Part shown: positions 14,936-23,851 of the stretch, piece by piece
Position numbering within the stretch: the stretch's first letter is position 1
How the letters are laid out: every line of letters starts with the position of its first letter
From: JAISST01 sp050434145
Lineage (GTDB): Bacteria > Fusobacteriota > Fusobacteriia > Fusobacteriales > Fusobacteriaceae
Length of the DNA stretch: 43,150 nt
Direction: 5' to 3'
NCBI RefSeq assembly: GCF_050434145.1
Contig: NZ_JBNPVX010000024.1
Location: 1 to 43,150 of the forward strand
Notes under the pieces: generated by a model
The model's input: only the letters and a program-made list of their open reading frames with translations
The model's database searches: none
What the model was told of the DNA's origin: nothing
Program-made: the position numbers and the translations under genes

Positions 14936-16372
14936 TTACCCAATGAAACCTAATAATGTAAAAATACTCAATGCTACAAATGCTATTATTCCACCTAATG
15001 CATTTACAGTTGTAAAATATTTTACACCTTGTCTTGTATCAAATCCATATAATGATGTAAAAATCCAAAAACCACTATTGTTAACATGCCATCCTACCAT
15101 CGAACCAGCACCTATTGCCAATGTAGCTACTACTGGACTTATTCCCAATATTGGTACCAAATTCACCATTAATGCTGCTGCTGTCATTGATGCAGTAGTC
15201 ATCGAACCACAAACAGTCATCAGTATTGCTGCCATCAAGAATGGTATTAATAAACTAGGGAAATTTGTTTTAGCTATTGTAGTTCCTATTACAGATATTG
15301 CCTCATTTTCACGCAATATTCCTCCCATAGCACCACCCATAGCTGTAATTAATAATGCTCCTATTGCAATTTTCAATGCTCTACCTACCCAGTTTCCAAA
15401 TACAATTTCAGTCCAATTACTTTTATCTGATAATTCAATTTTTCCTGTGGCCTCATTAGCCTTTGCAATTACTTTTGATTTTCGTCCAAGTGCAACTACA
15501 CCAATTACTAATATTCCACAAAATAATGCTAATATTGTGTCTCCAACTGTATCAAAAAAAACATACGCTACTGTTCCTTTTTTAGTAAAAAGTTTTCCTA
15601 TTGATCCTATTGCTATCATTAAAGCTGGTAAAATTAATGGTGCAAAAGACATAAAAGCACTTGGTACATTTTTTTCTTCAATAAGTAATTCTTCTATTGA
15701 TGCATCATCACTCACAGCTACCACACCTTCTGTATATACATCCAATGGTTTTATAAATTCACCTTTAGCAAAAATAGGTGCTAGTACAAAATAACATACT
15801 CCAAATGATATAACACTACACAACAATCCCCATATAATAACAGAACCTATATCTGCACTCAATAATACAGATACTGCCAATACTCCTGGAGTTGGCGGAA
15901 CCAAACCATGAGTCAATGTCAATCCCAAATTTACAAATGGCGCGACTTGAGTCATGCTCATATTCTTTCTTTTAGCTAAAATTGCGGAAATAGGTGCATT
16001 TAAAATTATTGCTATATCACCAAATACTGGGATACTCATAATAAACCCTGTAAGCGATGGTGCTAATTCCAATCTTTTCCCTTTAAATAATTTTATGAAA
16101 AAATTAACAATACTTGTTGCTGCACCAGTATCTGAAATTCCTGATGCAATTATTGCTCCAAATATAATCATAATACCAATACTTCCTAATGTTGAGCCAA
16201 AATAATTTTTTATAGAACCAAAAGTCTCAATTAATGATTTTCCAGAAAATACACCTATAAAAACGGCTGTAATAAATAATGAAATAACAGGGTGCATCTT
16301 AAATTTTAAAGTTAATATTGTTAAAATTGCAATTGCAAGAGCTAGCATCAAAATAAATATTGTAGGTGACAT
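14936..16372 (-). CDS. GntP-family permease (sugar-acid operon)
   Basis: 478 residues with about 12 to 14 membrane segments; PPTPGVLAVSVLL is the family loop motif and NNSGFWIFTSLYGF the conserved late segment, with GSMTTASMTAAALMV between them. It is more distant from the other GntP in this window, with a long cytoplasmic loop (about residues 215-245). It is the last gene of an operon with an IlvD/Edd dehydratase, a Gfo/Idh oxidoreductase and an isomerase, 20 bp after the isomerase, so the cargo is likely an aldonic or related sugar acid. AAGGAGGG precedes the start. Exact substrate is unknown. Confidence 0.9.
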   Translation of the reverse strand: MSPTIFILMLALAIAILTILTLKFKMHPVISLFITAVFIGVFSGKSLIETFGSIKNYFGSTLGSIGIMIIFGAIIASGISDTGAATSIVNFFIKLFKGKRLELAPSLTGFIMSIPVFGDIAIILNAPISAILAKRKNMSMTQVAPFVNLGLTLTHGLVPPTPGVLAVSVLLSADIGSVIIWGLLCSVISFGVCYFVLAPIFAKGEFIKPLDVYTEGVVAVSDDASIEELLIEEKNVPSAFMSFAPLILPALMIAIGSIGKLFTKKGTVAYVFFDTVGDTILALFCGILVIGVVALGRKSKVIAKANEATGKIELSDKSNWTEIVFGNWVGRALKIAIGALLITAMGGAMGGILRENEAISVIGTTIAKTNFPSLLIPFLMAAILMTVCGSMTTASMTAAALMVNLVPILGISPVVATLAIGAGSMVGWHVNNSGFWIFTSLYGFDTRQGVKYFTTVNALGGIIAFVALSIFTLLGFIG

Positions 16373-16392
16373 ATTTCCCTCCTTTTCTGCTA

Positions 16393-17265
16393 CTATAAGC
16401 AGTTATTTCTTTCTAAAACTTTCTTTAAAGAATCATACGCATCTTTTATAATTTTTTTTGGTTCCCCCACCCAATATTTGGGATTAAATGTTTCTATTGA
16501 AACCATCCCTTCATATCCCATATTTTTCAACACTTGTAAAAATCCATCTATATTCACAACACCTTCATCTGGAAAGCACCTTTTATCCTGCCCCATCTGA
16601 TCAATAGGTACATCCTCTCCACTAATAAGGTGTACTGCAAATATTTTATCTTTATCAACCACCTTTAATTTTGAAAAATCATTATCACATTCATTTAAGT
16701 ATATATTATAAGAATCAAATACAAATCCTACATTAGTCATATTTACTGCTTTTACTATGTCATTTGCTTCTTCTATTGTTCTTACACTACTTCTATTAAA
16801 TCCTACCAGTTCAAAACATAAATTAATATCAAAATTTTCTGCCATTTCTCCTAATTCTTTTAGTATCCTAACACAATTTAGAAATATTTCTTTTTTATCT
16901 CCAATAAATGGCCCACCATTTGGATCTCTTTGCAATGGTGGTACTATTATAAAATATTTATTCCCAATTGCTTTGCTTACTTCACATCCTAACTTAAAAT
17001 CATTCAACAATTCTGTTTGTCTATTTAAGTCATCCTGCTCTCCTAAAAACTCTGAATAAATATATAAAGCATTTATAGCATGAGGTTTTATTCTACTATT
17101 TCTAAAAAATTCTACTAACTCTTTTATCTCATGATTTATCAAATAATCTTTGAGCATATCCAATCTAATCTCAATAAAATCATATCCAGACTCTTCACAC
17201 AATCTCAAGTCTAATTCTAAATTAGAACATCCTTTCGCAGTTGCCTCATTATAAGAAGTTTTCAT
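16393..17265 (-). CDS. Sugar phosphate isomerase/epimerase (xylose isomerase-like TIM barrel)
   Basis: 290 residues of the AP-endonuclease-2 superfamily. Metal-binding residues can be seen in INLCFELVGF (Glu), FVFDSYNIYL (Asp), FAVHLISGEDVP (His) and MVSIETFNP (Glu), in the order expected for hydroxypyruvate isomerase, IolE/IolI or 3-epimerases. It starts 10 bp after the upstream oxidoreductase and shares its operon. It probably rearranges the keto form made by the oxidoreductase, or the keto acid made by the dehydratase. Substrate cannot be assigned. Confidence 0.87.
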   Translation of the reverse strand: MKTSYNEATAKGCSNLELDLRLCEESGYDFIEIRLDMLKDYLINHEIKELVEFFRNSRIKPHAINALYIYSEFLGEQDDLNRQTELLNDFKLGCEVSKAIGNKYFIIVPPLQRDPNGGPFIGDKKEIFLNCVRILKELGEMAENFDINLCFELVGFNRSSVRTIEEANDIVKAVNMTNVGFVFDSYNIYLNECDNDFSKLKVVDKDKIFAVHLISGEDVPIDQMGQDKRCFPDEGVVNIDGFLQVLKNMGYEGMVSIETFNPKYWVGEPKKIIKDAYDSLKKVLERNNCL

Positions 17266-17275
17266 TTTATCACCT

Positions 17276-18358
17276 TTATTTTATGGGAAATTTTATCACT
17301 GATCTCTCTTTTGTGCTTTTATAAATTGCTGTAAACAATTCTACTGTTTTTCTACCATCATAACCATCTACCAAAGGTTTTCTTTTTTCAATTATAGCTG
17401 ATAGAAAATCTTTTATTTGTTCTTCATGATAATAATACATACTGTCAACACTATTAAAGAAATTACAATCTTCATCTTGCCAATTTTTCAATAATTTCTC
17501 TTCATCTTGCACTGTCCATAGATCATTATATGGTGGTTCTGTTATAGTAGACACACCTGCCACAAACATCGCGCCTCCATCAGTCTGCACACCTATACTT
17601 GCTCCATTTTCACCATGAATATGCACCTTTCCATACAATGCTGGATTTTGTGAATTACTAACTACTATATTTCCTATTCCTCCATTTTTAAATTTTATTA
17701 CAGCAACAGCAGTATCCTCTACTTCAATGTATGGATGATTTAAATTTGACCAAATACCATAAACCTCATCTATATCTCCCATATACCATAAAAGAAGATC
17801 TAATTGATGTGGTGCTTGATTTACCAGTACTCCACCACCTTCTCCATTCCATGTCCCTCTCCAAGAATCACTATCATAATAATTTTTATCCCGCCACCCA
17901 AGCATTGTTACTGTTCCTAATATTGGTTTTCCTATTTTTCCATCTTCTATGGCTTTTTTTATTCTCATACATGGTCTATAAAATCTTCGTTGAACCATCG
18001 TTCCAATAACCACATTATTTTTTTCTGCTGCTTTTATCATTTCATCACAATCTTCTAAATTTGATGCCAGTGGTTTTTCTACCAACAAATTTGCTCCAGC
18101 ATTAGCAGCTTCTATTGCAGATTTGGCATGTATTGGGTGAGGAGTGCAAATACTAACTATATCAATTTCTGATTCTTTTATCATTTGGGTTACATCAGTA
18201 TATGCCTTTACACCATACTTTAGAGCAAACTCTTTAGCTCTATTTATATCTTTATCGCAGACAGCTGTAAAAACTGAATTATCTAACCTACCATAAGCTT
18301 TTGCATGAAAATCACCAACTTTCCCACATCCTATAATTGCAGTTTTCATCTTTTTCAA
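17276..18358 (-). CDS. Gfo/Idh/MocA-family NAD(P)-dependent oxidoreductase, TTG start
   Basis: About 360 residues: a Rossmann domain (MKTAIIGCGKVGDFHAKAYG) then LLVEKPLASNLEDCDEM with the EKP signature, and a C-terminal domain with VNQAPHQLDLLLWYMGD holding the catalytic His. An ATG at 18376 exists, but its second to fourth codons are the AGGAGG ribosome binding site itself; 7 nt after that site is a TTG at 18358, giving LKKMKTAIIG, which is the probable start (next ATG at 18349 would be too far). The enzyme oxidises or reduces a hydroxyl on a sugar, inositol or sugar acid. It is preceded by an inverted repeat at 18383-18407. Confidence 0.88.
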   Translation of the reverse strand: MKKMKTAIIGCGKVGDFHAKAYGRLDNSVFTAVCDKDINRAKEFALKYGVKAYTDVTQMIKESEIDIVSICTPHPIHAKSAIEAANAGANLLVEKPLASNLEDCDEMIKAAEKNNVVIGTMVQRRFYRPCMRIKKAIEDGKIGKPILGTVTMLGWRDKNYYDSDSWRGTWNGEGGGVLVNQAPHQLDLLLWYMGDIDEVYGIWSNLNHPYIEVEDTAVAVIKFKNGGIGNIVVSNSQNPALYGKVHIHGENGASIGVQTDGGAMFVAGVSTITEPPYNDLWTVQDEEKLLKNWQDEDCNFFNSVDSMYYYHEEQIKDFLSAIIEKRKPLVDGYDGRKTVELFTAIYKSTKERSVIKFPIK

Positions 18359-18382
18359 TTTATTGCCTCCTTGCATAATATA

Positions 18383-18407
18383 TTTAAGTTGATAAAGGCA
18401 ACTTAAA
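18383..18407. repeat. 9-bp inverted repeat before the Gfo/Idh gene
   Basis: TTTAAGTTG and CAACTTAAA flank a 7-nt centre. It has no T run in the minus direction, so it is not a standard terminator; it could be an operator or a processing/stability hairpin within the operon message. Confidence 0.5.
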
Positions 18408-18430
18408 CCTTTTTATTAGCTTAATATTAT

Positions 18431-18472
18431 TCAACTATTGTTGTATAATATGTTTATTAGATAAAATGACAT
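18431..18472 (-). CDS. 13-codon open reading frame with strong ribosome binding site
   Basis: AAGGAGG lies 5 nt before an ATG that opens a 13-residue frame, MSFYLINILYNNS, ending in TGA. It sits alone in the 162-bp gap between the dehydratase and the oxidoreductase, 24 bp before an inverted repeat. It may be a leader peptide that couples translation to the downstream gene, or the remnant of a decayed gene that kept its ribosome binding site. No family is recognised and expression is unproven. Confidence 0.35.
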   Translation of the reverse strand: MSFYLINILYNNS

Positions 18473-18520
18473 CGTTCCCTCCTTGAAACACAGATTTCGT
18501 AAAAAAGAGTGATGCTTCTT

Positions 18521-20245
18521 TTATTTCAATTCAATATAAGCCCCTTTCATTGGAGAAGTAGCAAATTTAGTGTATATACCTAATGCACCTTTTGTATATT
18601 TTGCTTTTGGTTGTTTCCACTTGTCTTTTCTTATTTTCAATATTTCATTTATCTTATCAACAGTTAAGTACTCCCCATTGACTCCAACTATGTCTAATTG
18701 TCTATTTTCAACATCTATTTTTATCAGATCTCCATCTTCTACTAAAGCAATTGGCCCACCATCAAACGCCTCTGGGGATACATGACCTATAGCTGGGCCC
18801 CTAGTCGCACCAGAAAATCTTCCATCTGTAATAAGAGCTGTTGTTGATGATAATTTTGAATCTGATGCAATTGCTTCTGTTGTATAAAACATCTCAGGCA
18901 TACCACTTCCTTTAGGCCCTTCATATCGTATTATAACAGCATCACCAGGTTGTATTTCTCCATTTAAAACAGATTTTATTGCTTTTTCTTCATTATTAAA
19001 TGGTTTTGCTCTCAATATAGTATTTTGCATTTCTTTTGGAACTGCTGAATGTTTTATAACAGCTCCTTCTGGAGCTAGATTTCCGTACAAGATTGCTATT
19101 GCCCCTTGTTTTTGAATTGGATTATTTTTTGTTTTTATAATGTCTTCTTTCTTCAAAGAAAATCTTTCCAATTCTTTATTGCATCTCTCATAATATCCAT
19201 TATTTCTGAGTTCTTCTAAATTTTCTCCCAAAGTTTTTCCAGATACTGTCATTTGATCTAAATGTAAAAATTCTTTTATTTCCTCCATTATTGCTGGTAC
19301 TCCACCTGCATAATGAAAAAATTCTGCTGGATAAAATCCACTAGGTCTAATATTTAATATATATGGTATTTTCTTATGGATCTCATCAAATTTTTTAGCA
19401 TCTAAATCAAAGCCAAATTCATGTGCAATTGCAGGAATATGTAATAATGAATTCGATGACCCTGCAATAGCTGCATGTACCATAATTGCATTTTCAAAAG
19501 ATTTCATAGTTACAATTTCTGATGGCAATATATTAGATAGTGCCAATTCAACAGATTTTTTTCCTGACTCATGAGCCATTTCTAACAATTTAGGAGAAGT
19601 AGCTGGTAATAGAGCCATTCCTGGCAATGTCAACCCTAATGATTCTGCCATTACTTGCATAGTTGATGCTGTTCCCATAAAAGAACAAGCACCACATGAA
19701 GGGCAAGCATTTTTTTTAGCATAAAAAAATTCTTCTTCTGTTATTTCGCCCCTTTCATATTTTGCACTGTATGTGCCCAATTGCTCTAAAGTTAGCATAT
19801 CAGGGCCAGCTGCCATCACTCCACCTGTTACTATTATTGATGGGATATTTAATCTGCCCAAAGCGATCATATTTCCAGGTAAACCTTTATCACAACTAGC
19901 TACAAAAACACCAGCATCATATGGAGTTGATAATGCTTGAATTTCAATCATATTAGCTATAAATTCTCTTGACGCCAATGAGAAATTCATTCCATCATGT
20001 CCCTGAGCTTGTCCATCACAAATATCTGTTGTAAAAAATTTTGCTCCTTTTCCTCCATTATTTTCAATTGATTTTTCAATTTCAGAAATCAATGTATTCA
20101 AATGAGCACTACCTGGATGACTATCTCCATAAGTACTTTCAATTAAAATCTGAGGTTTTTTTAAATCATCACTTGTCCAACCCATCCCTATCCTAAGCGG
20201 ATCAAATTCAGGAGCCAGTTTCCTTAATTCTTGACTTTTAAGCAT
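18521..20245 (-). CDS. IlvD/Edd-family dehydratase (probable sugar-acid dehydratase)
   Basis: 574 residues, the standard length. Iron-sulphur ligands are in VASCDKGLPGNM and NACPSCGACSFMGTASTM; downstream blocks include RFSGATRGPAIGHVSPEA. The N-terminal region (RIGMGWTSDDLKKPQILIES, then YGDSHPGSAHL) resembles the sugar-acid branch (gluconate, xylonate or arabinonate dehydratases) more than branched-chain dihydroxyacid dehydratase, and no ilv genes are near. It would convert an aldonic acid to a 2-keto-3-deoxy acid. First gene of the operon, with its own promoter and tandem operator repeat; the GntR gene lies upstream on the same strand. No keto-deoxy kinase or aldolase is present in the window. 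Confidence 0.88.
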   Translation of the reverse strand: MLKSQELRKLAPEFDPLRIGMGWTSDDLKKPQILIESTYGDSHPGSAHLNTLISEIEKSIENNGGKGAKFFTTDICDGQAQGHDGMNFSLASREFIANMIEIQALSTPYDAGVFVASCDKGLPGNMIALGRLNIPSIIVTGGVMAAGPDMLTLEQLGTYSAKYERGEITEEEFFYAKKNACPSCGACSFMGTASTMQVMAESLGLTLPGMALLPATSPKLLEMAHESGKKSVELALSNILPSEIVTMKSFENAIMVHAAIAGSSNSLLHIPAIAHEFGFDLDAKKFDEIHKKIPYILNIRPSGFYPAEFFHYAGGVPAIMEEIKEFLHLDQMTVSGKTLGENLEELRNNGYYERCNKELERFSLKKEDIIKTKNNPIQKQGAIAILYGNLAPEGAVIKHSAVPKEMQNTILRAKPFNNEEKAIKSVLNGEIQPGDAVIIRYEGPKGSGMPEMFYTTEAIASDSKLSSTTALITDGRFSGATRGPAIGHVSPEAFDGGPIALVEDGDLIKIDVENRQLDIVGVNGEYLTVDKINEILKIRKDKWKQPKAKYTKGALGIYTKFATSPMKGAYIELK

Positions 20246-20257
20246 TTATTCCTCCTT

Positions 20258-20275
20258 CAACATGTCCAACATGTC
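20258..20275. promoter_or_regulatory. Tandem 9-bp repeat operator before the dehydratase gene
   Basis: CAACATGTC occurs twice head to tail (20258-20266 and 20267-20275), which also creates two ACATGT palindromes 3 bp apart. It lies between the promoter and the ribosome binding site and is a good candidate site for the neighbouring GntR regulator. Confidence 0.6.
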
Positions 20276-20293
20276 AAAATGTTTTATGGTCTT

Positions 20294-20322
20294 ATATTAT
20301 AATAAAAATTGTCCGTTGTCAA
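20294..20322 (-). promoter_or_regulatory. Promoter of the sugar-acid operon
   Basis: TTGACA (20317-20322) with TAATAT at 17-nt spacing (20294-20299); a consensus TATAAT overlaps at 15 nt spacing. Confidence 0.6.
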
Positions 20323-20374
20323 TAAAAATGTTTTAAAACAGAAAAAAATATTTAGAAACAGAATTGCTAATATA

Positions 20375-20402
20375 AAAAAATAGGCACAAATGCCTATTTT
20401 TT
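20375..20402 (-). terminator. Terminator overlapping the GntR stop codon
   Basis: AAAAAATAGGCA (20375-20386) pairs with TGCCTATTTTTT (20391-20402) around a 4-nt loop. The TAG stop of the GntR gene (20394-20396) lies inside the stem, so the transcript ends almost at the stop codon and the dehydratase operon is transcribed separately. Confidence 0.82.
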
Positions 20403-21074
20403 ATTTATAACTTGTTGAACATCTTTTATAGTTCTAATAATATGTTTTCTCATGAAAAAATATGCTAGGTCCTTATCTTTTTCACAAATAGAATCTATAA
20501 TCAATTTATGTTCTCTAACTCCACTATCAGATCCCAACAATATATTAAGATTTTTTTGATGTGATACCATTATTCCAAAAAGAACTTCACTTATTTTTAT
20601 TATAATTGTATTTTGAGTTCCTTTTGCTATTATATGATGAAACTCTGCATCATAGAAAGAAAATTTTTCTTTATCTTCAACGTATTTCTTCATTTTATCA
20701 TAATTTTTTATAAGCTCATTATAATGAATGTCACTTGCATTTTCTATAAATAATCTGACATTTTCTGGTTCAAAAGTTTTTCTAAAAGTCAAAATATCAA
20801 TATAATCATCTTTTTTCAATATAGTATTTATTAGCATATCATTAAATCCATGATCAATAGTGTTAGATTTTAGGTAAGTACCTTTTCCCTTTTTTTTATC
20901 TAAAAATCCCATTCCAACTAATTTTTCAATAGCTTCTCTTACTGAGTTCCTGCTAACACCTAATTCTTTTGACAATTGAATTTCTGGTGTTATTCTCTCT
21001 CCATCTTTCCATCTCCCATTAGTAATTGATTCACGCAGGAATTCAAAAACTTTTTTGCTATTCATATTATTCAT
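20394..21074 (-). CDS. GntR-family regulator, FadR/FCD subfamily
   Basis: 226 residues. The winged helix is EIQLSKELGVSRNSVREAIEKL (about 26-47) followed by GMGFLDKKKGKGTYLKS; the C-terminal FCD domain includes YDAEFHHIIAKGTQNTI and MRKHIIRTIKDV with the usual Asp/His positions for a metal-bound carboxylate ligand. It lies just upstream of the sugar-acid operon and probably represses it through the tandem CAACATGTC repeat. The GGAGG site 7 nt before 21074 fixes the start. Confidence 0.92.
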   Translation of the reverse strand: MNNMNSKKVFEFLRESITNGRWKDGERITPEIQLSKELGVSRNSVREAIEKLVGMGFLDKKKGKGTYLKSNTIDHGFNDMLINTILKKDDYIDILTFRKTFEPENVRLFIENASDIHYNELIKNYDKMKKYVEDKEKFSFYDAEFHHIIAKGTQNTIIIKISEVLFGIMVSHQKNLNILLGSDSGVREHKLIIDSICEKDKDLAYFFMRKHIIRTIKDVQQVINKK

Positions 21075-21225
21075 CTATTTGCCTCCAATTTTAATGAAAA
21101 ACAATATCTTTACCTTTTTTACATTCTTAGCATATAATGATTATAAATCTTTACACACATAAATGCAAATATAAAATTTAGATTCAATATGAAATAGCAT
21201 ACACTACAACTTTACTCATATTCGA

Positions 21226-22548
21226 TTATTTTTGTCCCATTGGATAGTATTTAAATAATTTTCTCACATTATTATCTTTAACATGAACATTTCTCAAATC
21301 AAAATAGTAATTATCTCTCATTCTAGTACTTATATTCACGAGATTCATCCCACGAAACTGATTCCACTCAGTAAGCAGTACCAACCCATCTGCATCATTG
21401 GCAACAGAATATTCATCAGCACAATATATGATATTTTTTTCTATCTTAGCTAATCTCCATCTAGATTCTTTAATTCCTTCAGGACAAAATGCATGTATTT
21501 TTGCTCCTGCACTTACCAATCCTTTTATTATATCAATACTTGGAGCATCTCTCATATCGTCAGTATCTGGTTTAAATGACAATCCCAAAACTCCTATTGT
21601 TTTTCCAGATACTCCATCCATCATATTTATTATTTTCTCCAATGCCTTTCTTTTTTGCTTTTCATTGGCATCAATTGCTGCTTTTATCACATACATATCC
21701 TCACCATATTCCTTCCCTATACTGACAATTGCTTTGGTGTCTTTTGGAAAACAAGATCCACCATAACCAGGACCACAATGCAAAAATTTTGGCGATATTC
21801 TCCCATCCATTCCCATTGCTTTAGATATTTCTTGTGTATTGGCACCTATTTTTTCTGCAAGAAGAGCTATTTCATTTATAAAAGATATTTTCACTGCCAA
21901 AAATGCATTAGAAGCATATTTTATCATTTCTGCTGTTTCTATATTTGTAAATACAAAAGGAGTTTCATTGATATACAATACATCATATACTTTCTTCATA
22001 ATTTCTTTAGATTTTTCATTTTCACAACCAATTACAACTCTGTCAGGTCGTAAGCAATCATTGACAGCTTTCCCTTCTCGTAAAAATTCTGGATTGGAAA
22101 CTACATCAAATTCATAATTTAAATTCCTTTCTTTTAATTTAGTTTTTATTATTGATTTCACTTTCTGCCCTGTGCCTATTGGTACTGTCGATTTATTTAC
22201 TACTACTTTGTAATCATTGATATAATCACCTATTGATGCTGCTACTTCAAGTACATAATGTAAATCGGTGGTTCCATCAGAGTTGGATGGAGTTCCAACT
22301 GAAATAAATATAATATCAGATTTTTCTATAGTTTCTTGTATATTACTGGTAAAAGTTAATCTTTTTTCTTTTATATTTTTTTGTATTAATTCTTCCAAAT
22401 TAGGTTCATAAATAGGTGAATTCCCTTTTTTCAAGTTCATTATCTTTTCGGAATCCACATCCATGCAAATCACACGAGAACCAAATTCAGACATCACTAC
22501 ACCAGTCACCAAACCTACATATCCAGTCCCAATAACTGCAATATTCAT
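21226..22548 (-). CDS. ugd: UDP-glucose 6-dehydrogenase
   Basis: 440 residues. The NAD-binding MNIAVIGTGYVGLVTGVVMS, the substrate segment SNPEFLREGKAVND, and the catalytic Cys in CGPGYGGSCFPKDTKA (about residue 260) are all present, and GLSFKPDTDDMRDAPS closes the UDP-binding domain. It makes UDP-glucuronate in the cytoplasm. It follows the UDP-glucuronate 4-epimerase gene by 45 bp on the same strand, so together they give UDP-galacturonate for the glycosyltransferases encoded upstream. Confidence 0.96.
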   Translation of the reverse strand: MNIAVIGTGYVGLVTGVVMSEFGSRVICMDVDSEKIMNLKKGNSPIYEPNLEELIQKNIKEKRLTFTSNIQETIEKSDIIFISVGTPSNSDGTTDLHYVLEVAASIGDYINDYKVVVNKSTVPIGTGQKVKSIIKTKLKERNLNYEFDVVSNPEFLREGKAVNDCLRPDRVVIGCENEKSKEIMKKVYDVLYINETPFVFTNIETAEMIKYASNAFLAVKISFINEIALLAEKIGANTQEISKAMGMDGRISPKFLHCGPGYGGSCFPKDTKAIVSIGKEYGEDMYVIKAAIDANEKQKRKALEKIINMMDGVSGKTIGVLGLSFKPDTDDMRDAPSIDIIKGLVSAGAKIHAFCPEGIKESRWRLAKIEKNIIYCADEYSVANDADGLVLLTEWNQFRGMNLVNISTRMRDNYYFDLRNVHVKDNNVRKLFKYYPMGQK

Positions 22549-22593
22549 CAGTATTCCTCCTTATCATTTTTATAATTAGTTAATTTCACAATT

Positions 22594-23646
22594 TCATATT
22601 TTATAAATATCTGAATTTTTATAATACCATTTTATAAACTTCTTTATTCCAGTTTCAAAAGCTATTTTTGGATTATATTCCAGTATTTCTCTAGCTTTTT
22701 TTATATCTGCAAAGGTTATATTCACATCTCCAGGTTTAGAATCTAAATATTTTATTTTTGCTTTTTTTCCAATATTTTTTTCTATAATTTCTACCATATT
22801 TCTCAGATTAATTGTTCTGAAATTACCAAGATTAAATATTTCATAGACATTTTCATTATTATTCAAGTAATTAACAGAGCTAATTATTCCATCAATGATA
22901 TCTCCAATATATGTATAATCTCTTGAACTTTCTCCAGTACCATAAAAAGGTATCTCTTTATCTTCAAATATCAACTTTGTAAACTTGTGAATAGCTAAAT
23001 CTGGCCTCTGTCGTTCCCCATAAACTGTAAAAAACCTTAACAATATCATATTAATATTACACAAATAGTGATATTGGTACCCTATTATCTCACCACTTTT
23101 TTTAGTTGCTGCATAAGGGGAAATAGGTTTGTCAACTATGTCCGTTTCTTTAAATGGAACCTTTTCATTATTACCATATACTGATGATGAGGAAGCTTGA
23201 ATAAATTTTATTATTTTATATTTTTTGCATAATTCTAATAATATCATCATCCCATGAACATTTACGCTTTCATATTCTAATGCGCGTTCGAGTGATGGTC
23301 CTACTCCAGCCAAAGCTGCTAAGTTTATTATCATCTCTGGATTTTCTCTATAAAAAATTTCATCCATTTTCTCATTATTTCTTATATCTTCATAATATAA
23401 TTTATAATTCTTTGACTCTGTTGCATCTATTAATAAATTAATTTTAACTTCTTTATCTGCCTCTTTTATTATTTTATTTAAATCATGTTTTTTACTCAAG
23501 GAATCTAGAACATTTCTACATTTTACATTAATATCATAGAAGTCATCAAAATTATCTACAACAATTATGTTATGACCTAAGTTTAATAAACTTTCTACCA
23601 AATGAGATCCTATGAATCCTGCTCCACCAGTTATCAATATCTTCAT
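22594..23646 (-). CDS. UDP-glucuronate 4-epimerase (NAD-dependent epimerase/dehydratase)
   Basis: 350 residues from the ATG at 23646, which follows AAAAGGAGA; a longer frame to 23787 lacks a ribosome binding site and the Rossmann motif MKILITGGAGFIGSHLVESL starts exactly at the chosen Met. Catalytic residues: Ser in QASSSSVYG, and YAATKKSGE (YxxxK). FFTVYGERQRPDLAIHKFT is the stretch typical of UDP-glucuronate 4-epimerases (CapI/LpsL type), and its pairing with ugd supports UDP-galacturonate as product. There is a roughly 90-residue insertion-like region (about 45-85, NVLDSLSKKHDLNKII) also seen in this branch. Confidence 0.88.
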   Translation of the reverse strand: MKILITGGAGFIGSHLVESLLNLGHNIIVVDNFDDFYDINVKCRNVLDSLSKKHDLNKIIKEADKEVKINLLIDATESKNYKLYYEDIRNNEKMDEIFYRENPEMIINLAALAGVGPSLERALEYESVNVHGMMILLELCKKYKIIKFIQASSSSVYGNNEKVPFKETDIVDKPISPYAATKKSGEIIGYQYHYLCNINMILLRFFTVYGERQRPDLAIHKFTKLIFEDKEIPFYGTGESSRDYTYIGDIIDGIISSVNYLNNNENVYEIFNLGNFRTINLRNMVEIIEKNIGKKAKIKYLDSKPGDVNITFADIKKAREILEYNPKIAFETGIKKFIKWYYKNSDIYKI

Positions 23647-23851
23647 AATTCTCCTTTTACTATTTTTTAGCTTGTGTAAGTAATTTCTCAAGTACACAGC
23701 ATATTTATTAAAACAAATTTGGAAGATGGACATATCAAAAATTTTAAGCGCTCTAAAAAATTTGAATTGTTTTTTTATGTAGTTCACTTTAAATTTCGTT
23801 CATTTTTTAGTATTTTTTATCTTTTTATAATTAATTTTTAGTACTTGTTAT

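Noticed and set aside
14907..15794. Long plus-strand frame of 295 codons opposite the second GntP gene.
   Set aside because: It is the antisense shadow of the permease: low-complexity, rich in Ile/Pro/Ala, without ribosome binding site or family pattern.
21110..21137. TTTACC plus T-rich box resembling those of the two-component module.
   Set aside because: It points into the end of ugd with no gene start downstream, so it is probably chance in AT-rich DNA; it serves as a warning about the box motif.
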